The notes under the pieces were generated by a model. The model saw only the letters and a program-made list of their open reading frames with translations, made no database searches and was not told the origin of the DNA. A program made the position numbers and the translations under genes. This document shows, in pieces, positions 59,985-64,000 of a stretch of 64,000 bases of DNA. Location: the NCBI RefSeq assembly GCF_047425865.1, contig NZ_CP179735.1; one strand, written 5' to 3'. Source of the DNA: Macrococcoides equi. GTDB lineage: Bacteria > Bacillota > Bacilli > Staphylococcales > Staphylococcaceae. Numbering within the stretch: the stretch's first letter is position 1; each line of letters starts with the position of its first letter.

Positions 59985-59998
59985 TGTAAGCGCTTTAA
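59985..59998 (+). promoter_or_regulatory. Possible CcpA cre site upstream of leucine dehydrogenase
   Basis: TGTAAGCGCTTTAA matches the cre consensus TGWAANCGNTNWCA at all but the next-to-last position. It lies about 170 bp before the bcd start, in a 317-bp AT-rich gap (59853-60169) in which I see no gene. TAAAAT at 60118-60123 could be a -10. Catabolite control of branched-chain amino acid use would be expected. Confidence 0.5.
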
Positions 59999-60169
59999 TC
60001 ATTTAAAGTAATAGGATATTAATTATAAATGATAATAAAATTTCGGTTTTCGAAATAAAATACATATCAGAAGTACAAATGTATAAAATTTATGTTTTAT
60101 AAAAATAATATTTAATGTAAAATAGAAGATGTTAAACCAAATAATTATTTTATGAAAAGGGGATATAAA

Positions 60170-61270
60170 ATGATTTTTGAAACATTAGAACAATATGACT
60201 ACGAGCAAGTAGTATTCTGTCAGGACAAGACAAGTGGATTAAAAGCAATTATTGCAATTCATGATTCTACATTAGGACCAGCTCTTGGGGGATGCAGAAT
60301 GTGGCCTTATGAATCAGAAGAAGCTGCGATAGAGGATGCACTAAGGTTAGCACGTGGCATGACATATAAAAATGCAGCAGCAGGATTAAATCTTGGTGGG
60401 GCAAAAACAGTAGTCATCGGTGATCCTAAAAAAGATAAATCCGAAGCATTATTTAGAGCTTTAGGCAGATATATTCAAAGTTTAAATGGCCGTTATATTA
60501 CAGCTGAAGACGTTGGTACAACAGTAACAGATATGGATACAATTCATGAAGAAACAGACTTTGTTGTAGGCCTTTCTGAAAGTTACGGCTCAAGTGGTAA
60601 CCCAAGTCCAATGACAGCATTAGGGGTATACCGTGCGATGAAACGTACAGCGAAAGAAGCATTCGGTGATGACAGTTTAGCAGGTAAGACGATTTCTGTA
60701 CAAGGGGTAGGGAATGTGTCTTATACATTATGTAAATATTTACATGAAGAAGGTGCGAAACTTATCGTTACGGATATCTTCCAGGAATCAATTGATCGTG
60801 CGGTAAATGACTTTGGTGCAACAGCAGTGAAGCCTGATGAAATTTATGCAGTAGAAGCGGACATCTTTGCACCATGTGCGTTAGGTGCAATCCTTAATGA
60901 TGACACAATTCCACAATTAAAAGTTAAAGCAGTATGCGGATCTTCGAATAACCAGTTAAAGGATATGGAGAAACATGCAGCGATGTTACAGGAAAGAGGC
61001 ATTATTTATGCGCCTGACTTTGTTGCGAACTCTGGCGGTGTTATTAATGTAGCTGATGAGTTAAACGGGTACAATCAAGACCGTGCTACGAAAAAAGTAA
61101 ATGAAATCTATGACCAGATGGATAAAGTATTTGAAATCGCGAAACGTGATAACATTTCTACAGCTTTAGCAGCAGAACGTTTAGCTGAAGAACGTATTGA
61201 TCAAATGATGCGTGTGAGAAGCACGTTTAGTATGAATGAACATTCATTGATTTCTAGAAGAAATGGTTAG
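60170..61270 (+). CDS. bcd: Leucine dehydrogenase (branched-chain amino acid dehydrogenase)
   Basis: 366 residues, NAD-linked oxidative deamination of Leu, Val and Ile. Catalytic Lys in GLNLGGAKTVVIGD (about 80), substrate-domain GPALGGCRMWPY (about 39), and the NAD Rossmann loop VQGVGNVSYTLC (about 180). ATG 60170 follows AAAAGGGGAT. In B. subtilis bcd lies inside ptb-bcd-buk-lpdV-bkd; here it stands alone, ended by a terminator. Confidence 0.96.
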   Translation: MIFETLEQYDYEQVVFCQDKTSGLKAIIAIHDSTLGPALGGCRMWPYESEEAAIEDALRLARGMTYKNAAAGLNLGGAKTVVIGDPKKDKSEALFRALGRYIQSLNGRYITAEDVGTTVTDMDTIHEETDFVVGLSESYGSSGNPSPMTALGVYRAMKRTAKEAFGDDSLAGKTISVQGVGNVSYTLCKYLHEEGAKLIVTDIFQESIDRAVNDFGATAVKPDEIYAVEADIFAPCALGAILNDDTIPQLKVKAVCGSSNNQLKDMEKHAAMLQERGIIYAPDFVANSGGVINVADELNGYNQDRATKKVNEIYDQMDKVFEIAKRDNISTALAAERLAEERIDQMMRVRSTFSMNEHSLISRRNG

Positions 61271-61278
61271 ATATGTGA

Positions 61279-61308
61279 TGGTACACCTGAGATGGGTGTA
61301 CCTTTTTT
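61279..61308 (+). terminator. bcd terminator
   Basis: The stem GGTACACC / GGTGTACC, loop TGAGATG, is followed by TTTTTT. Confidence 0.92.
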
Positions 61309-61321
61309 GTGTGGAAGTAAG

Positions 61322-61531
61322 GTGGTTGGGGTGAGTGAAATTGGAGAAACACCAATTTCGGTAGTGGTTGGGGTGAATGAAATTTGGGGATCACCAATTT
61401 CGGTAGTGGTTGGGGTGAATGAAATTTGGGGATCACCAATTTCGGTAGTGGTTGGGGTGAGTGAAATTGGGGAAACACCAATTTCGGTAGTGGTTGAGAT
61501 GAGTGAAATTGGTAGACCCACAATATTCGAC
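61322..61531. repeat. Five tandem 42-bp hairpin repeats
   Basis: Units start at 61322, 61364, 61406, 61448 and 61490. Units 2 and 3 are identical; 1 and 4 differ from them at a few central bases; 5 is degenerate in its second half. Each unit starts GTGGTTGGGGTGA and contains GAAATTGG facing CCAATTTC, so each can fold into a hairpin of about 8 bp. The region is G-rich on the + strand against an AT-rich genome. The period is a multiple of three, so long open frames run through it on both strands; these lack ribosome binding sites and are not genes. It fills most of the 349-bp gap 61271-61619. Confidence 0.95.
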
Positions 61532-61619
61532 TAAAAATCTTAAATAAATATTATAAAGTATATATATTTTCTGAATATTCATATAAAATAGACGTAATAA
61601 AGCTTTGAAAGGAGATATC

Positions 61620-62123
61620 ATGAATCATTATATATTTATTTTTAAAGAATGTGCTCTATTTGAAGTGACATTATTGACAAATTTCTTAAGCACACAAGGC
61701 GAAAACGTTACTATTGTTGGAGACGACGAAAAAATACGCGTTCATGAAGGATTTACAATCATTCCGGATATTCAACTTAATGAAGTTAATATTGACAATG
61801 CCAAGTCATTTACTATTACTGGTGGAAATCCAAATAATCTATTGGATAAAAATCTATTAAAAGAAGTGTTATTAAAATTAAATAGAAACGAAACAATTAT
61901 CGGAGGGATATGTGGAGGGGTACATATATTAAGCGTATTATTAAATATAGAATTTGAAAAACTTAATACAACTGAAGTAACTCAAATAGACAATTTACTT
62001 GTAAGCCCTCCAAACAAATATGTAGATTTTGCGATTAATATGTTAGCTATTTTGGATTTATACAATGACCAAGAGGATTATGAAGAAACAGTTAGATTTT
62101 ATAAAGAATTTAAGAGTGAATAA
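61620..62123 (+). CDS. DJ-1/PfpI-like (ThiJ) family protein
   Basis: About 167 residues. The nucleophile elbow GGICGGVHILSVLL (about 103, Cys central) and an acidic FEVTLLTNFL segment near the N-terminus match the class I glutamine-amidotransferase-like fold of DJ-1/PfpI proteins. The ATG at 61620 follows AAAGGAGA; the five-residue longer frame overlaps that site. Possible roles include glyoxalase/chaperone-type or unassigned hydrolase activity; sequence alone does not decide. The gene is AT-rich and starts the non-syntenic right end. Confidence 0.8.
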   Translation: MNHYIFIFKECALFEVTLLTNFLSTQGENVTIVGDDEKIRVHEGFTIIPDIQLNEVNIDNAKSFTITGGNPNNLLDKNLLKEVLLKLNRNETIIGGICGGVHILSVLLNIEFEKLNTTEVTQIDNLLVSPPNKYVDFAINMLAILDLYNDQEDYEETVRFYKEFKSE

Positions 62124-62209
62124 GATTAAGATAATTAAAATAATACAATATTGAATAATAAATTATTAAGTATATCTAATGAAATAACTATTTAATTAAG
62201 GTGGTATCA

Positions 62210-62731
62210 ATGAGCAAAATTAAAACAGACATTAGAATCATTTGGATAAATGGTGCATTTGGTGTTGGAAAAACAACGATTGCTGAACGATTGAATAATG
62301 TGCTGGTTGACAGTTTAATTTTTGATCCAGAATTAACGGGTAGTTTGTTAAATAAAATTTATCCAGAAGTACTTAAACAAAATGATTTTCAAGATTATTT
62401 GGAATGGCGTTCCATAAATAATATAATGTTAAAAAAATTAATAATCAGTACGAATAAAACAATTATTGTTCCAATGACAATAATTGATAATAAATATTAT
62501 TCCGAAATCATTAATGAAATTTCGAAAGATAAAATAAAGCAGTTTTTATTAATTGCAAATGACATGACAATAATTAATAGACTAGATAAAAGAATGGAAA
62601 ATGAACAATGGCCTTATGAACAAGTTAATAAATGTGTAACGATGTTTCAAAATTTAGAATTTGGTACAAAGATAAATACTGAAGATAAATCAATTGATGA
62701 AGTACTAAATGAAATTATTATAAATTTATAA
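62210..62731 (+). CDS. Small P-loop NTPase, TmrB-like
   Basis: About 173 residues. Walker A NGAFGVGKTT (about 14-23) opens a nucleoside/shikimate-kinase-like fold; the pattern IIWINGAFGVGKTTIAERL, then FDPELTGSLL, resembles TmrB-type ATPases linked to tunicamycin resistance, and other small antibiotic-modifying kinases. No substrate can be named. The ATG follows AAGGTGG. It is Asn/Ile-rich and very AT-rich, unlike the core genes, suggesting transfer or relaxed selection. It ends at a hairpin shared with the DUF3021 gene side. Confidence 0.75.
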   Translation: MSKIKTDIRIIWINGAFGVGKTTIAERLNNVLVDSLIFDPELTGSLLNKIYPEVLKQNDFQDYLEWRSINNIMLKKLIISTNKTIIVPMTIIDNKYYSEIINEISKDKIKQFLLIANDMTIINRLDKRMENEQWPYEQVNKCVTMFQNLEFGTKINTEDKSIDEVLNEIIINL

Positions 62732-62772
62732 AGATAAAAATTAATTTCAAATGAAATTTCTTTTTATCTTTA
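62731..62772. terminator. Terminator after the TmrB-like gene
   Basis: AAAGATAAAAA pairs with TTTTTATCTTT around an inner AATTTCA / TGAAATT hairpin. The remaining 100 bp to the DUF3021 gene show nothing clear. Confidence 0.7.
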
Positions 62773-62872
62773 AATTATTGTGATTATAAATGATAATCGT
62801 GCTTAAATTTAATATAAATTCCATATTTCCTTTGATTCGATTACAAGATATTTTTATTAATCTATTATAAAG

Positions 62873-63280
62873 TTATTTTCCATTGAAATGGGTATCAATA
62901 AATTGTTTGTTCAAATAATCTGAATAGAGCTTGAAAATAATAAAGTGCGTGAATATATTTAAAATTAAAATTAAATATAAATATGGCGTTATTTTATTGT
63001 AAAAGTAATGTGAAAATAAATAAACAGATATGAAGATAACTGCTGTGTTGATTATCGAACAGATAAATACATTTTTTTCCCAACGCATAGTTGAAAAATT
63101 CCATAGATAAGGGTAAATTATTCCAAAAGTTAATCCAATTAATATCGATATAAATATAAGATGCCAAAAGTAATATAAAGTCAACGTTTTATCTACATAT
63201 GTCATTGAAGCTAAAATAGTTATCCAAATTAAACTTAAAAAAGATATTTTAAAAAAACTTTGCCTAAGATTATTAATCAT
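62873..63280 (-). CDS. DUF3021 membrane protein
   Basis: 135 residues with four hydrophobic segments (about 12-30, 35-58, 72-92, 98-118), the DUF3021 layout. It is translated directly after the LytTR gene (stop and start overlap at 63280). Such pairs are known as LytTR regulatory systems, in which the membrane protein restrains the DNA-binding partner. The signal is unknown. Confidence 0.85.
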   Translation of the reverse strand: MINNLRQSFFKISFLSLIWITILASMTYVDKTLTLYYFWHLIFISILIGLTFGIIYPYLWNFSTMRWEKNVFICSIINTAVIFISVYLFSHYFYNKITPYLYLILILNIFTHFIIFKLYSDYLNKQFIDTHFNGK

Positions 63281-63711
63281 TATAACATCTCCTTAATTTT
63301 TTTAGCATAGAACCTGCTAACAATAAATTCATTTTGTGAACTACTTTGTATTATTAACCTAGAGCCTTTATCAACTGAAATTGAATATAAGTGATATAGA
63401 TTAAACATTTGGTTATTATTTATTCGTACAATTTTGTATTGATTAAAGTTTTCGAAATCTTTTAGCCTGCCTTTTATATAATATTGAGATTTGTCTATTA
63501 AAATTACTTTTGATAGGTGAGTAAATGTTTCTATACTTTCTATATTATTTATATTTGTCCTTATAGATTTATTCATTCTAATATCTAATAATGTTACTTT
63601 AGTTTCAAAAAAGTTTACAAAATTATTAATTAATTCTTTGTTAGTTTCATGTGTCTCAATATTAACCAAATTTTCTATTAGATGATTATTATATTGAATG
63701 TTAATTTTCAT
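63280..63711 (-). CDS. LytTR-domain transcriptional regulator
   Basis: 143 residues with no receiver domain: an N-terminal part of about 45 residues and a LytTR DNA-binding domain (about 46-143; YIKGRLKDFENF, then EFIVSRFYAKKIKEML at the end). GGGAGGAAA precedes the ATG. Its promoter carries a direct repeat that may be its own binding site. Paired with DUF3021, it is a candidate one-component-like switch. Targets are likely itself and perhaps the divergent GrpB-family gene. Confidence 0.88.
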   Translation of the reverse strand: MKINIQYNNHLIENLVNIETHETNKELINNFVNFFETKVTLLDIRMNKSIRTNINNIESIETFTHLSKVILIDKSQYYIKGRLKDFENFNQYKIVRINNNQMFNLYHLYSISVDKGSRLIIQSSSQNEFIVSRFYAKKIKEML

Positions 63712-63765
63712 ATAACTTTCCTCCCTAGATTAAATCTATCATTTTAAAATAACCATGAAAATAAA

Positions 63766-63800
63766 ATTATAATTTGTTGCGTTTTATTCTGTTTTGTTAC
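63766..63800 (-). promoter_or_regulatory. LytTR-gene promoter with direct repeat at the -35 position
   Basis: On the minus strand TATAAT (complement of 63766-63771) has no -35 match. Instead two copies read on the + strand as TTTGTTGC (63773-63780) and TTTGTTAC (63793-63800), 20 bp apart, cover the -35 region. This is the arrangement expected for a LytTR activator that drives its own promoter. Confidence 0.45.
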
Positions 63801-63887
63801 ATTGAATATAAATTACTTTTCCTTTTTAAATTTCTGATTCCTCGGTATAATATTGAAAGTTTGTATATTCGTAAGGGGGTAGTATTA

Positions 63888-64000
63888 ATGAAGGTGAGAT
63901 TATCTGAATATAATTCGATGTGGAAGAAAAGCTATGAAGATGAGTGTGAAAGATTAATGGAAGTAATAAAAGATGAAATTATCAAATTTGAGCACTTTGG
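63888..64000 (+). CDS. GrpB-family (UPF0157) protein, N-terminal part (3' end outside window)
   Basis: The first 37 codons are visible: MKVRLSEYNSMWKKSYEDE with later IIKFEHFG. The spacing of Trp, acidic residues and a final His-containing block fits the start of GrpB/UPF0157 nucleotidyltransferase-fold proteins. AAGGGGGT at 63873-63880 is the ribosome binding site and TATAAT at 63846-63851 a likely -10. It diverges from the LytTR gene. The window ends before the diagnostic motif is complete. Confidence 0.65.
   Translation, partial: MKVRLSEYNSMWKKSYEDECERLMEVIKDEIIKFEHF

Noticed and set aside
59970..60000. Possible sigma-54 promoter before bcd, as for Bacillus bkd genes
   Set aside because: No TGGCAC-N5-TTGCA pattern is present; TTGCAC occurs but without a matching -12 element.
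61322..61531. Tandem repeats as a possible CRISPR array
   Set aside because: Units are directly adjacent with no unique spacers, and no cas genes are nearby.
61254..61621. Open frames of 60-90 codons on both strands through the repeat block
   Set aside because: The 42-bp period is a multiple of three, so frames stay open by repetition; they lack ribosome binding sites and known domains.
1..64000. rRNA, tRNA, prophage, integrase or insertion-sequence genes
   Set aside because: Looked for by recognisable protein families and conserved RNA patterns; none seen by eye. A tRNA scan was not possible.

Overview
The window is a 64 kb piece of a low-GC Firmicute chromosome and almost certainly comes from the family Staphylococcaceae, most likely Macrococcus or a close relative. 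The protein sequences look staphylococcal (FloA, SodA, CcpN, RpmG, single-chain glycyl-tRNA synthetase GlyS with a T-box leader). A membrane-anchored cytochrome c gene (cccA), a pst phosphate operon and a Spo0A-like regulator sit in the positions they occupy in Bacillus, and I would not expect the last of these in Staphylococcus proper. This identification is inference from recognised families; no database search was run.

From about 1 to 61,270 the gene order follows the Bacillus subtilis yqeZ-to-bcd (yqiT) segment. 1-6,340: NfeD end, FloA, two small membrane proteins, PhoH, YbeY, undecaprenol/diacylglycerol kinase, Cdd, Era, RecO. 6,373-14,700: glyS (T-box), ccpN, PPDK regulator, dnaG, sigA, cccA, trmK, nif3-like. 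14,760-22,330: ispH, cshB, nfo, the znuCB-zur zinc operon, a HAD nucleotidase, ispG. 22,400-31,000: DUF1189 protein, sodA, a class B PBP, the pstSCAB-phoU operon behind a four-repeat Pho box, rpmG. 31,090-35,840: yqgN, rhomboid gluP, yqgQ, glcK, yqgV, and small single genes around a metallo-beta-lactamase hydrolase. 36,050-39,600: a complete seven-gene comG competence-pilus operon. 39,600-45,550: aroK, a glycine riboswitch, gcvT-gcvPA-gcvPB, a rhodanese-like protein, lipM. 45,600-56,460: lipoprotein, pepP-efp, accBC, asp23-like, nusB-xseAB-ispA, dxs-tlyA, argR. 56,470-61,270: recN, a Spo0A-like response regulator, glpQ-like, DUF2627, leucine dehydrogenase.

The most striking item is the Spo0A homologue at 58,157-58,849. 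It has an intact receiver and a recognisable Spo0A DNA-binding domain, but it lies directly behind recN with spoIVB missing, in a coccus lineage that does not sporulate. The sporulation-linked yqfC/yqfD slot between floA and phoH is likewise taken by unrelated small genes. This suggests sporulation genes were stripped from a collinear block while the master regulator was kept, perhaps for another job.

The last 2.7 kb (61,300-64,000) breaks synteny. It holds five 42-bp hairpin-forming tandem repeats, a DJ-1/PfpI-like protein, a small P-loop NTPase resembling TmrB, a DUF3021-LytTR regulator pair with a direct repeat over its own promoter, and the start of a GrpB-family gene. It is AT-rich and looks accessory.

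Readable control elements include the glyS T-box, a single-aptamer glycine riboswitch with terminator, Pho boxes, an ARG box on the argR promoter, a cre-like site before leucine dehydrogenase, a FadR-like palindrome inside the accB promoter, and about twenty intrinsic terminators. No rRNA, tRNA, prophage, insertion sequence or CRISPR array was seen.
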